Positions 34,463 to 43,042 of a DNA stretch of 64,000 nt are shown here, piece by piece; position 1 is the first letter of the stretch, and each line of letters starts with the position of its first letter. The position numbers and the translations under genes were made by a program. The DNA is from Bryobacterales bacterium (GTDB lineage: Bacteria; Acidobacteriota; Terriglobia; Bryobacterales; Bryobacteraceae): NCBI GenBank assembly GCA_020846745.1, contig JADLDI010000125.1, positions 1 to 64,000 on the forward strand, written 5' to 3'. The notes under the pieces are model-generated. The model worked only from the letters and a program-made list of their open reading frames with translations, ran no database searches and was not told the DNA's origin.

Positions 34463-35536
34463 CTAACTATGGCGGATTACCAGCACATCGCCATCTTTCA
34501 CGATATACTCCTTGCCTTCGAGCCGAAGCAGCGCAGTGCCCCTGAGGCCGGCGTAGCCGTTGTGGTCGACCAGGTCTTTCCAGTTCACCACTTCCGCCCG
34601 AATGAACTTCTTCTCGAAGTCGGAATGGATGGCGCCGGCGGCGTGGACGGCTTTCGAATGCTGCGGAATGGTCCAGGCGCGCACCTCGGTTTCTCCGGCC
34701 GTCAGGAACGACATGAGTCCGAGTAAGTGATAAGTCGATTGGATCAGGCGCTCCAGCCCCGATTCCAACAACCCGTAACTGGACATTACTTCCCGTTGAT
34801 CTTCCGGAGATAGTTCGGCCAGTTCGGCCTCAATCTTTCCACAAATGGCGGTGGCGCCGGTATGCGGGCGATTGGCCAGCGCCCCTTCGCGCCACTTCTT
34901 TTCGATTGCATGCAGGTCGGGCGCTTCGTTTTCGCCCAGATTCAAAACGTACAGCATCGGCTTCTGGGACAGGAACTGGAATCCACGGATGCGCTTTTCG
35001 TCGTCAGCGGAAAGCTCCATCGTGCGGAGCGGGCGGTTGTCTTCGAGAACCGCCTTGCACTCCATTAATTGCTCGTACTCCTTGTCCAACTCGGGGCTTT
35101 TGATCTTCTTGCGGTCTTTTTCCAAACGCTCGATGCGTTTTTCTACGACGACCAGGTCCGACAGGATCAACTCGATGTCGACGTCTTCGAGGTCGCGAAT
35201 CGGGTCGACAGAGCCCTTTTCGTGGGGAACGGTCGGGTCGTCAAAAACACGGAGGACATGGGCCAGTGCATCGACAACGCGCAGACTGGCGAGGTAGGAG
35301 GGGTTTTGCAGGGCTTCCTTCGAAATGGCGGGGAAGTCGAGGTATTCAACAGTGGCGTGGGTGATCTTGGGAGGCTGGAAAACGCGGGCCAGTGCGTCCA
35401 AGCGCGGGTCGGGCACTTTGGTGACACCGACACGCGCTTCCATCACGCCCACGCGGGCCGATTCGTGAACGCCCGTCAGAATGGTGAACAGGGAAGACTT
35501 GCCGGTCATGGGCAAGCCGATAATGGCAGTTTTCAT
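34463..35536 (-). CDS. ychF: Redox-regulated ATPase YchF (OLA1 family)
   Basis: The 357-residue Obg-family protein has Walker A GLPMTGKSSLF, switch-region DFPAISKEA, a coiled-coil region (about 125-175; VEKRIERLEKDRKKI), a YVLNLGENE motif in place of the GTP-specific NKxD, and a C-terminal TGS domain (LMSFLTAGETEVRAWTIPQHSKAVHAAG and DGDVLVIRHS). The Glu-for-Asp change gives ATP preference. Homologues bind ribosomes and modulate the oxidative stress response. Start is ATG 35536, with a TACAAT box at 35556-35561; the upstream codons are not family-like. Confidence 0.95.
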   Translation of the reverse strand: MKTAIIGLPMTGKSSLFTILTGVHESARVGVMEARVGVTKVPDPRLDALARVFQPPKITHATVEYLDFPAISKEALQNPSYLASLRVVDALAHVLRVFDDPTVPHEKGSVDPIRDLEDVDIELILSDLVVVEKRIERLEKDRKKIKSPELDKEYEQLMECKAVLEDNRPLRTMELSADDEKRIRGFQFLSQKPMLYVLNLGENEAPDLHAIEKKWREGALANRPHTGATAICGKIEAELAELSPEDQREVMSSYGLLESGLERLIQSTYHLLGLMSFLTAGETEVRAWTIPQHSKAVHAAGAIHSDFEKKFIRAEVVNWKDLVDHNGYAGLRGTALLRLEGKEYIVKDGDVLVIRHS

Positions 35537-35637
35537 GATTGAGAGATCTCTTGTTATTGTACGGGGCGTATGGCGCTGGAGATCGAAAAATCGGCAGAAA
35601 GACAACATGGCAACCGAGTTGCTAAGCCACTCGGTTA

Positions 35638-36918
35638 ATGACTTCTCGCGAACGTGTGCTGACGGCCCTCAACCATCGCGTGCCCGACCAGGTTCCGATC
35701 GATTTTGGAGCCACCACCGTTACCGGCATGCACGCCACCTGTGTCGCCGCCCTGCGCGACCATCTCGGCCTCGAACGCCGCCTCGTCAAAGTCTATGAAC
35801 CCAGCCAGTTTCTCGGCTGGATTGACGACGATCTGAAACAGGTGCTTGGCATCGATACGGAAGCGGTGGCGCCGCACAAGGCGAACTACGGCATGATGCT
35901 CGATAGCTGGAAGCCGTACCGCACCTATCAAGGCCTTGAAGTGCTGGTCCCCGGCAACTTCAACGTGACTGTCGACCAGAACGGGGACACGTTACTGCAC
36001 CCCGGCGGCGATACATCCATTCCCCCGAGCGGCCGTATGCCGGCGGGCGGCTATTTCTTCGATGCGATCATTCGTCAGAAGGAATTCAGGGAGGAAGAAC
36101 TCGATCCCGCGGACAATGTCGAAGAGTACGGCTTGTATTCGGATGACGATCTCGATTATCTGGAAAACTCAGTCAGGCAAGCCGCGGCCACGGGACGCGC
36201 CGTTGTCGGTAAGTTCGGTTCCGGCTTCGGCGATATCGCGACCATTCCCGGCGTCAGCCTGCCGAATCCCAGAGGCATCCGCGACGTTGCCGAATGGTAC
36301 ATGTCGATCAGCAGCCGGCGCGATTACGTGGACGCTGTTTTCTCGCGCCAATGCGACATCATGCTCGAAAACCTGCGCCGCTTGCATGAACGCGTTGGCA
36401 GTCTGATCGACGTCGCTTATCTGTGCGGGACGGACTTCGGCACTCAAACTTCCACTTTCTGCTCGCTCCGGACCTTCCGCGAGCTTTGGCTGCCTTATTA
36501 CAGACGCGTCAACAATTGGGTCCACACGAACACCGGGTGGAAGACCTTTAAGCATTCGTGCGGTTCCGTCGTGCGGTTCATCGATTCATTCATTGAAAGC
36601 GGATTCGACATTCTGAATCCGGTCCAGATCTCGGCCGCCGGTATGCAGCCGGAAACATTGAAATCCACCTACGGCGACCGGTTGGTGTTCTGGGGCGGCG
36701 GCGTCGATACCCAGCAGACGCTCTCGTTTGGCGGCCCCACAGAGGTTCGCGACCAGGTGCGCCGGCATTGCGAGATCTTTGCGCGCAAGGGCGGGTACGT
36801 ATTTAACACGGTCCACAACGTTCAGGCGCAAACGCCGGTGGAGAACATTGTTGCGATGATCGGCGCGGTTCACGAATTTCAAGGCAAACCGGGACCACTG
36901 GCAGCGGCACTCCGATGA
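35638..36918 (+). CDS. Uroporphyrinogen-decarboxylase-family (URO-D) methyltransferase-like protein
   Basis: The 426-residue protein has a URO-D TIM-barrel: TSRERVLTALNHRVPDQVPIDFG at the start, KTFKHSCGSVVRFIDSFIESGFDILNPVQ near residue 300, and FWGGGVDTQQTLSFGGPTEVRDQV near 345. HSCG carries the zinc-binding His/Cys of corrinoid methyltransferases such as MtaA/CmuA. It is longer than haem HemE (about 350) and sits in a catabolic context, so a corrinoid-dependent demethylation of a substrate such as a methoxylated sugar is more likely than haem synthesis. It overlaps the MFS gene (ATGA), which supports import of the substrate. Confidence 0.82.
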   Translation: MTSRERVLTALNHRVPDQVPIDFGATTVTGMHATCVAALRDHLGLERRLVKVYEPSQFLGWIDDDLKQVLGIDTEAVAPHKANYGMMLDSWKPYRTYQGLEVLVPGNFNVTVDQNGDTLLHPGGDTSIPPSGRMPAGGYFFDAIIRQKEFREEELDPADNVEEYGLYSDDDLDYLENSVRQAAATGRAVVGKFGSGFGDIATIPGVSLPNPRGIRDVAEWYMSISSRRDYVDAVFSRQCDIMLENLRRLHERVGSLIDVAYLCGTDFGTQTSTFCSLRTFRELWLPYYRRVNNWVHTNTGWKTFKHSCGSVVRFIDSFIESGFDILNPVQISAAGMQPETLKSTYGDRLVFWGGGVDTQQTLSFGGPTEVRDQVRRHCEIFARKGGYVFNTVHNVQAQTPVENIVAMIGAVHEFQGKPGPLAAALR

Positions 36919-38117
36919 TGAAGACGTCCCGCTGGGGTGTCTGTGCGCTGCTGTTTTTCGCTACCACCGTCAATTACATGGATCGTCAGGTGCTGGCGAT
37001 CCTCGCGCCTGGACTGGGCAACGAGATCGGCTGGTCGGAATCCGAATATGGCCTGATCGTCACAGCATTCCAGGCTGCTTATGCGTTTGGGCTGCTCGGG
37101 GCGGGACGGCTGTTGGACGGTATCGGAGTTCGCGTGGGCTACCCCCTTGCGGTCACACTCTGGAGCATCGCCGCCATGGCCCATGCCGCAGCGCGCTCCG
37201 CCTTTGGCTTCGGCGCCGCCCGGTTCGCGCTGGGGATCGGCGAAGGCGGCAATTTCCCGGCCGCTGTTAAAACGGTGACCGAATGGTTCCCCAAACAGGA
37301 ACGCGCCTTCGCCACCGGCATTTTCAACGCCGGCTCCAACGTCGGCGCCATCGTCGCGCCCCTTCTCGTCCCGTGGATCGCCCTGAAGTGGGGGTGGCGC
37401 GCCGCCTTCCTCGTCACCGGAGCCAGCGGCTTCCTCTGGGTCGCCGCCTGGTTTGCTACTTACCGTCCACCCGGACTTGCCGCCGCATCCCACGAAACCT
37501 CCGTCAGCGTTCCTTGGCTCAAACTCCTCGCCTTCCGCCAAACCTGGGGACTCGTCCTCGCCCGCTTCATTACCGACCCTGTCTGGTGGTTCTATCTCTA
37601 TTGGGTCCCCAAGTTCCTCCACTCCAGGCACGGTATTTCTCTCGATAAAATCGGCCCGCCGCTGGTGGCCGTCTATCTCTCGGCTGACGTAGGCAGCATT
37701 TTTGGCGGCTGGCTTTCGAGCTTTCTTATCCAGCGCGGTTGGACGGTCAACGCCGCGCGGAAAACCGCCATGCTCTTCTGCGCCGCCCTGGTCGCGCCCA
37801 TAGTCTTTGCTTCCCAAACCGATAGTCTCTGGACCGCCGTGATTCTCCTCAGTCTCGCCACTGCGGGCCACCAAGGCTGGGCCGCCAATATCTTCACTCT
37901 CGTATCGGACCTCTATCCGCAGCGCGCCGTCAGTTCCGTTGTCGGCATCTGCGGCTTCGGCGCCGGCATCGGCGGCATGCTCATCTCCACCGCCACGGGT
38001 TTCCTGCTCGACCGCACCGGCAGCTACCTCCCCGTCTTCCTCTGGGCCGGTTCCGCCTACTTCATTGCACTAGGCCTCATCCACTTGACCGCACCCAAAT
38101 TGAAGCCAATTGCGTGA
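36915..38117 (+). CDS. MFS transporter, ACS family (hexuronate-transporter-like)
   Basis: The 400-residue, 12-helix porter carries NYMDRQVLAILAPGLGNEIGWSE, GRLLDGIGVRVGYPLAV, and ARFALGIGEGGNFPAAVKTVTEWFPKQERAFATGIFNAGSNVGA, which are typical of ExuT-like anion:cation symporters. Hexuronates or related sugar acids are probable substrates. The start overlaps the URO-D stop as ATGA. It is transcribed in the same direction as the sugar isomerase operon 145 bases downstream, which has its own promoter. Confidence 0.88.
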   Translation: MMKTSRWGVCALLFFATTVNYMDRQVLAILAPGLGNEIGWSESEYGLIVTAFQAAYAFGLLGAGRLLDGIGVRVGYPLAVTLWSIAAMAHAAARSAFGFGAARFALGIGEGGNFPAAVKTVTEWFPKQERAFATGIFNAGSNVGAIVAPLLVPWIALKWGWRAAFLVTGASGFLWVAAWFATYRPPGLAAASHETSVSVPWLKLLAFRQTWGLVLARFITDPVWWFYLYWVPKFLHSRHGISLDKIGPPLVAVYLSADVGSIFGGWLSSFLIQRGWTVNAARKTAMLFCAALVAPIVFASQTDSLWTAVILLSLATAGHQGWAANIFTLVSDLYPQRAVSSVVGICGFGAGIGGMLISTATGFLLDRTGSYLPVFLWAGSAYFIALGLIHLTAPKLKPIA

Positions 38118-38206
38118 TTTCCCTCGGGGCCTTTCACCCACCGGCATCCTCTACACCCGCGCGTTAGCCCTCAAGGTTAAGAAATAGTTTCAGGTCAGGA
38201 CATCTG

Positions 38207-38235
38207 TTGACACCCTGATCCGACTCCACTAGATT
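38207..38235 (+). promoter_or_regulatory. Sigma-70 promoter: TTGACA, 17 bases, TAGATT
   Basis: A perfect -35 box (38207-38212) is separated by 17 bases from a -10 box with 4 of 6 consensus bases (38230-38235). The start codon of the isomerase lies 27 bases beyond the -10 box. It is the best-matching vegetative promoter I found in the window. Confidence 0.65.
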
Positions 38236-38262
38236 TGAGTTAGCCGGCGTTTTGGTGGTTTT

Positions 38263-39132
38263 GTGTCTATAAAGATTGGTTTTCATACGGATGCGTTTAA
38301 CAGCTCCTATTGGAGCTTTGGGCAGTGCCTCGACTGGGCGCATGCCCACAATATCGAGTACATCGAATGCGGCACTATCGACGGCGTTAGTTGGATCCAT
38401 GGCCTCGGCTATCAGCCCCACGTCGCCCTCTGGGAGGACCCTCTAGCGCTCCGCCGGAAGATGGATGCGCTCGGAGTCCGCTTCTCCCAGATCGACGCTG
38501 CCTTCCCCTTATCCCGTCCCGAAGGCGCGACCCTCGGCGTCGAGTACGTCCTGAACACCGTCCGTTGGGCGCACATCGCCGGATGCCCGTCAGTCGACAC
38601 CACCGACGACCGCTATCGGCCCGAAGGCCTTACGGACCGCGAAGCACTCGACCACATGCGCCGCATCTACCGCATTATCGTGCCTGTGGCTGAGCGGTAC
38701 GGTATCACCATCAACATCGAGCCCCACGGCTACTACACCACCAAGCCCGACATGATGGCCGAAATGCTCGGCTTCGTGGATTCGCCCTACCTGCGCATGA
38801 ATATGGACACCGGCAACACCTTCATCGCGGGCGAGGACCCAATCGCCTTCCTCCACCGCTTCCGCCACCGCGTCAGCCATGTCCATATCAAGGATGTAAG
38901 CGCCAGTCTCGCCGCCTCCGCGCGTGGCGACCTCACCGGCATCGCCGTCAGCCACTGCGCCATCGGCGAAGGCGTCAACGCGGAAAACATCAAGCGCTGC
39001 CTGGACATCCTGAAAGCCGAGGGTTACGACGGCGTTTTCAGCCTGGAATGCGAAGGCCAGGGTGGTCCGATGCTCGAACAAAGTCTGGCCTGGACCAAGG
39101 CGGCCCTGGAGGCAAGTTATGCGGCGAGTTAG
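38263..39132 (+). CDS. Sugar phosphate isomerase/epimerase (AP-endonuclease 2 fold)
   Basis: The 289-residue TIM-barrel protein belongs to the xylose-isomerase-like superfamily. Likely metal ligands lie in INIEPHG (Glu), MNMDTGN (Asp), SHVHIKDV (His, Asp) and SLECEGQ (Glu). It probably isomerises or epimerises a keto-sugar produced by the Gfo/Idh enzyme encoded two genes later. Translation starts at GTG 38263, downstream of a clear promoter. It overlaps the double-ThuA gene by 14 bases. Confidence 0.88.
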   Translation: MSIKIGFHTDAFNSSYWSFGQCLDWAHAHNIEYIECGTIDGVSWIHGLGYQPHVALWEDPLALRRKMDALGVRFSQIDAAFPLSRPEGATLGVEYVLNTVRWAHIAGCPSVDTTDDRYRPEGLTDREALDHMRRIYRIIVPVAERYGITINIEPHGYYTTKPDMMAEMLGFVDSPYLRMNMDTGNTFIAGEDPIAFLHRFRHRVSHVHIKDVSASLAASARGDLTGIAVSHCAIGEGVNAENIKRCLDILKAEGYDGVFSLECEGQGGPMLEQSLAWTKAALEASYAAS

Positions 39133-40555
39133 CCTGCTAAGCGCACTGATCGTACTTACTTTTACACGCGCGCTCGCCGCCGATTTCTGCGACCGGCGGG
39201 TGTTGATCGTCACCGGCCAGTCCGACGAGCCCCACCATCACTGGCGCGAAACCACCGCCGCCATCCGCGACATCCTCTCCAAGGTCCATATCGCCGGGAT
39301 TGTCACAACTGAGGAGCCGCGCGGCCTCACAGCAGAGGCGCTAAAGGGCTATCAAGCCGTCGTCCTGAATTACAACGGCCCACGTCTGCCCCGCGCCGCG
39401 GAGCAGGCCCTCGAATCGTTCGTCGAAGGTGGTGGTGGACTCTTTGCCTTCCACCTCTCCGCCTATGGCCCCTTCTTCGGGCAAACCGTCGAGAACGGCA
39501 AGTTCCGCGCTGTGGATAACGGTTGGGCCGCCTGGCCCGCAATGATCGGGGCAACTTGGGAGGCCTCCAAGATCGGCCATGCCCCCCGCGGCCCATTTGA
39601 AGTCCGCTGGAACGCGAACTCCAATGTCGGCAAGTATCCACCCTTTCTCGCGAATGACGAGTTATATCACCGCCTTACAATAAGCACCGGCACAACTGTC
39701 GAAGCCACCGCTCTAAGTCCGGCGCAAGGCGGCAGCGGTCAACAGGAACCCATCATCTGGACCAACCGCTACGGCAAAGGCCGTGTCTTTTTCACCACCC
39801 TCGGGCACGACGCCATGGCCTTCCACCAGCCGGGCTTGCGCAGTGCCGTCGTTGCCGGTGTGCAATGGGCCATGGGCAGCAACTGCGTCGCTGACGTAAA
39901 CCCTCCGCTAAGAATGCTGGCCGTAACGCAAGGTCACTCCTATCCCACCGAGTTCTACGCCATGCTCAACTCGCTCGGAGGCGTCAAGTGGACCCATGCC
40001 ACCTCGCACGCTGAGGCCTTCCGCAAGCCGATTGAAGACCGCTTTGACGTCGTTCTCCTGCACGACATGCTCAACGAAACCCCGCCCGAAACCAAGCAAA
40101 ATCTGCGGGCGTTCGTCGAGGCCGGCAAAGGCGTCGTCTCCATCCACCACGCCATTGTCAACTACACCGATTGGCCGTGGTGGTACGAAGAGGTGATCGG
40201 CGGTAAGTACTTCATCAAACCCGTTCCCGGCCATGAAGCGAGCCATTACCGCGAAGGCGTCGACTATGTCGCCATGCCGGTAGCCGCAAAACGCGGGCAC
40301 CCTGTACTGAAGGGCGTTGGCCCCTTGACCGTGCACGACGAGGTCTACCGCGGCATGTGGCTGTCTCCCCGCATCGATGTGCTGATGGAAACCAACCACC
40401 CCGAGAACGACCGCCCGCTTGTCTATATCGGACCCCACCCCAAAACCCGCTCCGTCTTCATTCAGTTAGGACATTCGGGAAGCACCATGGATAACCCCGG
40501 CTTCCGGCAGTTAGTAAGAAACGCCGTTCAGTGGGCAGCCAGACGAACCAATTAG
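39119..40555 (+). CDS. Secreted double ThuA-domain protein
   Basis: The 478-residue protein has a signal peptide (RVSLLSALIVLTFTRALA) and two ThuA modules in tandem: residues about 20-240 (RVLIVTGQSDEPHHHW, AVVLNYNG, GGLFAFHLSAYG, GKGRVFFTTLGHDAMAFH) and 245-478 (RMLAVTQGHSYPTEFY, DVVLLHDML, GKGVVSIHHAIVNYTDWPWWY, RSVFIQLGHSGSTMDNPG). ThuA proteins have a glutamine-amidotransferase-like fold and act in 3-keto-sugar or trehalose utilisation. A two-copy fusion in one exported chain is unusual. Neighbours are an isomerase and a Tat-exported Gfo/Idh enzyme, as in keto-sugar pathways. Start ATG 39119 overlaps the isomerase end. Confidence 0.85.
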   Translation: MRRVSLLSALIVLTFTRALAADFCDRRVLIVTGQSDEPHHHWRETTAAIRDILSKVHIAGIVTTEEPRGLTAEALKGYQAVVLNYNGPRLPRAAEQALESFVEGGGGLFAFHLSAYGPFFGQTVENGKFRAVDNGWAAWPAMIGATWEASKIGHAPRGPFEVRWNANSNVGKYPPFLANDELYHRLTISTGTTVEATALSPAQGGSGQQEPIIWTNRYGKGRVFFTTLGHDAMAFHQPGLRSAVVAGVQWAMGSNCVADVNPPLRMLAVTQGHSYPTEFYAMLNSLGGVKWTHATSHAEAFRKPIEDRFDVVLLHDMLNETPPETKQNLRAFVEAGKGVVSIHHAIVNYTDWPWWYEEVIGGKYFIKPVPGHEASHYREGVDYVAMPVAAKRGHPVLKGVGPLTVHDEVYRGMWLSPRIDVLMETNHPENDRPLVYIGPHPKTRSVFIQLGHSGSTMDNPGFRQLVRNAVQWAARRTN

Positions 40556-40567
40556 AGGAGACTTGCT

Positions 40568-41842
40568 ATGTCCAATACTCGCCGTGATTTCCTCCGTGCC
40601 TCGATGGCCGCGCCGTTCATTCCGGGCGCTTATGCCAACGAGTCGGGCACGATCAAAGTGGGTGTCATCGGCTGCGGCGGCCGCGGCGAAGCGGCTGCCC
40701 AGAACGCCATGCGAGCCGATTCCGGTGTTCGCATCGTCGCCATGGCCGATATTCGCCTCGACCGTATGCAGGAAGTCCGCACCCTCTGGCGCACCAAGTT
40801 CCCTAACCAGATTGAAGTCAAAGACGACCTGATGTTCACCGGTTTCGACGCCTACAAGCGCGTCATCGAAGCCTCCGACGTGGTCATCATCGCCAACGCC
40901 GCCAAGTTTCACCCCATGCACGCCATGGCTGCCGTCGAGGCCGGCCGGCACGTTTTCGTCGAAAAGCCGCATGCCATCGACCCCTACGGCCTAAAGCTGT
41001 TGCGCGCCGCCTGCGCCAAGGCCCGCGACAAGCGCCTCTCGCTGGTCTCCGGCCTCCAAAGCCGCTATCATCCCGGCTATCGCGAGACCGTCCAACGAGT
41101 CATGGACGGCGCCATCGGCAGAATCGTCTCGATCCAGGAAACCTGGCTGCGCCCGCCCTATGTGGTCCGCGAACGCCTCAAAGGGCAACCCGAGTTAGAC
41201 CATCAGGCGAGCAACCAGTATCATTTTCACTGGCTGAGCGGCGACGACGTCCCGCAAACGTTGATTCATAACCTCGACCGTTCCCGCTGGGTGCTCGGCG
41301 ACCAGTGCCCAATCCAATGCCAGGGCATGGGCGGCCGCTCCACTCTCCGTGCCGAACGCTACGGCAATGTCTTCGACCACAACGCCGTCGTATACGACTT
41401 CCCCCAGGGTGTCCGCGTCTACGCCTACTGCCGGACTATCGATAACTGTTATAACGAAAACTCGAGCGTGATCACCGGCACCAAAGGTAAGTGCGACTTA
41501 CTTAAGCTAAAGATCGAAGGCGAGGTGAACTGGACCGCCGCCGGTCCCACTTCGAAGAACAACGCTTACGACCTTGAACACGTCGCCCTGTTCGAGTCCA
41601 TCCGCCACAGCAAGCCGGTCAACAATATGAGTTACATGGCCGACAGCACCCAAACCGGTGTTATGGGCCAGATCGCCTGTTACACGGGCAAGATGGTCAC
41701 CTGGGATCAAGTCCTGAACTCGGATTACTCGTACGGCCCCGTCCCGGAGGAAGTCAAACCCGGCATGGAGCCACCCGTCAAACCAGGACCCGGCGGCGTC
41801 TACCCCGCCGCTTTCATCCCCGGCGAATCCGTCATCTTATAG
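40568..41842 (+). CDS. Tat-exported Gfo/Idh/MocA-family oxidoreductase
   Basis: The 424-residue protein begins SNTRRDFLRASMAAPF, a twin-arginine signal, followed by IKVGVIGCGGRGEAAAQNAM (cofactor-binding loop) and EKPHAIDPYGL. The second domain ends with a Pro-rich tail (EVKPGMEPPVKPGPGG). AGAGGAG upstream gives a good ribosome site. It closes the isomerase/ThuA operon and probably performs the oxidation to a keto-sugar in the periplasm. It is a separate subfamily from the gene at 2376-3584. Confidence 0.9.
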   Translation: MSNTRRDFLRASMAAPFIPGAYANESGTIKVGVIGCGGRGEAAAQNAMRADSGVRIVAMADIRLDRMQEVRTLWRTKFPNQIEVKDDLMFTGFDAYKRVIEASDVVIIANAAKFHPMHAMAAVEAGRHVFVEKPHAIDPYGLKLLRAACAKARDKRLSLVSGLQSRYHPGYRETVQRVMDGAIGRIVSIQETWLRPPYVVRERLKGQPELDHQASNQYHFHWLSGDDVPQTLIHNLDRSRWVLGDQCPIQCQGMGGRSTLRAERYGNVFDHNAVVYDFPQGVRVYAYCRTIDNCYNENSSVITGTKGKCDLLKLKIEGEVNWTAAGPTSKNNAYDLEHVALFESIRHSKPVNNMSYMADSTQTGVMGQIACYTGKMVTWDQVLNSDYSYGPVPEEVKPGMEPPVKPGPGGVYPAAFIPGESVIL

Positions 41843-41847
41843 GCGGC

Positions 41848-42972
41848 TTATTGAATCGTCATCGGCCGCGTAAACGTCAAATCCAGTTCCGTGTACTGCG
41901 GCAGCCGGACGTCGTTCCCGTGTTGCAAGGCTAAGAAGACTAGCCCCGTGCCGAGGCCCACATAGCGGGCCACCGTTGCGCCCGTGCCCGAAGCCGCGGC
42001 GCCCCAACCCCACTTGATGCCCTCTTCCAACAGGTCGTCAATGATCTTGCCGCTTGCATAGGCGACCCCGATGTTGATAGCCAGCCGGGCCTTGCTAGCC
42101 GGCCCGCCCGACACCGCGCCTTCCTGGTCGATGCTCGCGCCCGCTCCCTTCTCGACCTCCGCCCCAGCCAGCACCGTTGATACCGGAGTAGCCGCCCCGC
42201 CCGGCATAATCAGCCGGTTGAAGCTAAGCTGCAGCTTACCTGCCCGGTACAATCGCCGGGGACCCTGCCGCGCGGACACAATGCCTTCAAACCGGCTGCC
42301 GGCAGGGATCACCACGCCCTCGCGAATCGTAATCGGTTCCAACAGCCGCGCTTCCACCGGCTGCCGCTGTGTGCTGCCCGATGCGCTCAGTCCCGTCAGC
42401 AGCATCACCCGGGCACGCGTCCCCGCCGCCAGTTCCGTACCCGCCGGCAGCGGTGCGGCCATTGGTGCTTGCATATCGATCCCCCGCGAAATCCGAACCA
42501 CTACCGTCGATCTGGCCGCCGTCAGTGCGCTCGGCGCCACCTCGCCCCGCGCCACCTCGCCCCGCGCCGTGGACAGTCGCCGCTGCCCCACCATACTCAG
42601 CACTTCCGCCTCAGTTGCGATCGCCTTCCCGTCCGGCAATGTGACCGTGGCCGACTCGACGGCAACATGATAAGTGGGCTTCGGACGCGGCTCGCCCGTC
42701 GCAATCGCGACGCCACGCCGCAGCAACCCTCTCGACTCTGTCCGCACCTTTTTGGTCCCGCGAACAGTCAGTTGCACACGCGTCCCGGCCGGCAGCACCT
42801 CGCGCGCCCCCGAGAATACCGGACGGTCCAGCCGCCCTTCCACCATGCTGCCCGGCTTCAGTTTTCGCGCCTCTTGCGCAGAAGCAATCCGCAGGATCAC
42901 CGGCCCGTCCGGTTCGGCCGCGCACAACGCCGTAGCTAAACTGCAAGTTAATAAGAGAATTAGGAGTTTCAA
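41848..42972 (-). CDS. Secreted beta-rich protein of unknown function
   Basis: The 374-residue protein has a signal peptide (LLILLLTCSLATALCAA) and repeated barrel-like units of the form LPAGTRVQLTV, LPAGTELAAGTRARVML and IPAGSRFEGIVS. These recall the TrbI/VirB10-type beta-barrel or SAF-like repeats. A glycine-rich helix near residue 325 (GWGAAASGTGATVARYVGLGTGLVFLA) could insert into a membrane. ARGEV is duplicated in tandem near residue 137 by an exact 15-base repeat. Translation starts at TTG 42972; no ATG lies before the signal. It is convergent with the Gfo/Idh gene and divergent from the DUF1592 gene. Confidence 0.6.
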   Translation of the reverse strand: MKLLILLLTCSLATALCAAEPDGPVILRIASAQEARKLKPGSMVEGRLDRPVFSGAREVLPAGTRVQLTVRGTKKVRTESRGLLRRGVAIATGEPRPKPTYHVAVESATVTLPDGKAIATEAEVLSMVGQRRLSTARGEVARGEVAPSALTAARSTVVVRISRGIDMQAPMAAPLPAGTELAAGTRARVMLLTGLSASGSTQRQPVEARLLEPITIREGVVIPAGSRFEGIVSARQGPRRLYRAGKLQLSFNRLIMPGGAATPVSTVLAGAEVEKGAGASIDQEGAVSGGPASKARLAINIGVAYASGKIIDDLLEEGIKWGWGAAASGTGATVARYVGLGTGLVFLALQHGNDVRLPQYTELDLTFTRPMTIQ

Positions 42973-43042
42973 GGACTAGACTAGAATACCCCAGCAAAGC
43001 GGGCCATGCTGAGGTTTTGTTAAGATAGCGGTCGCACCCCCC

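Noticed and set aside
36879..37874. 331-codon frame opposite the MFS transporter
   Set aside because: Low-complexity Gly/Glu/Arg-rich translation, fully antisense to a good membrane transporter.
38118..38206. tRNA or riboswitch in the gap before the isomerase operon
   Set aside because: No cloverleaf, T-loop or known aptamer core could be drawn; only the promoter at 38207 is convincing.
42530..42575. Tandem repeat considered as a CRISPR fragment
   Set aside because: Only two adjacent 15-base copies with no spacers, inside a coding frame in phase.
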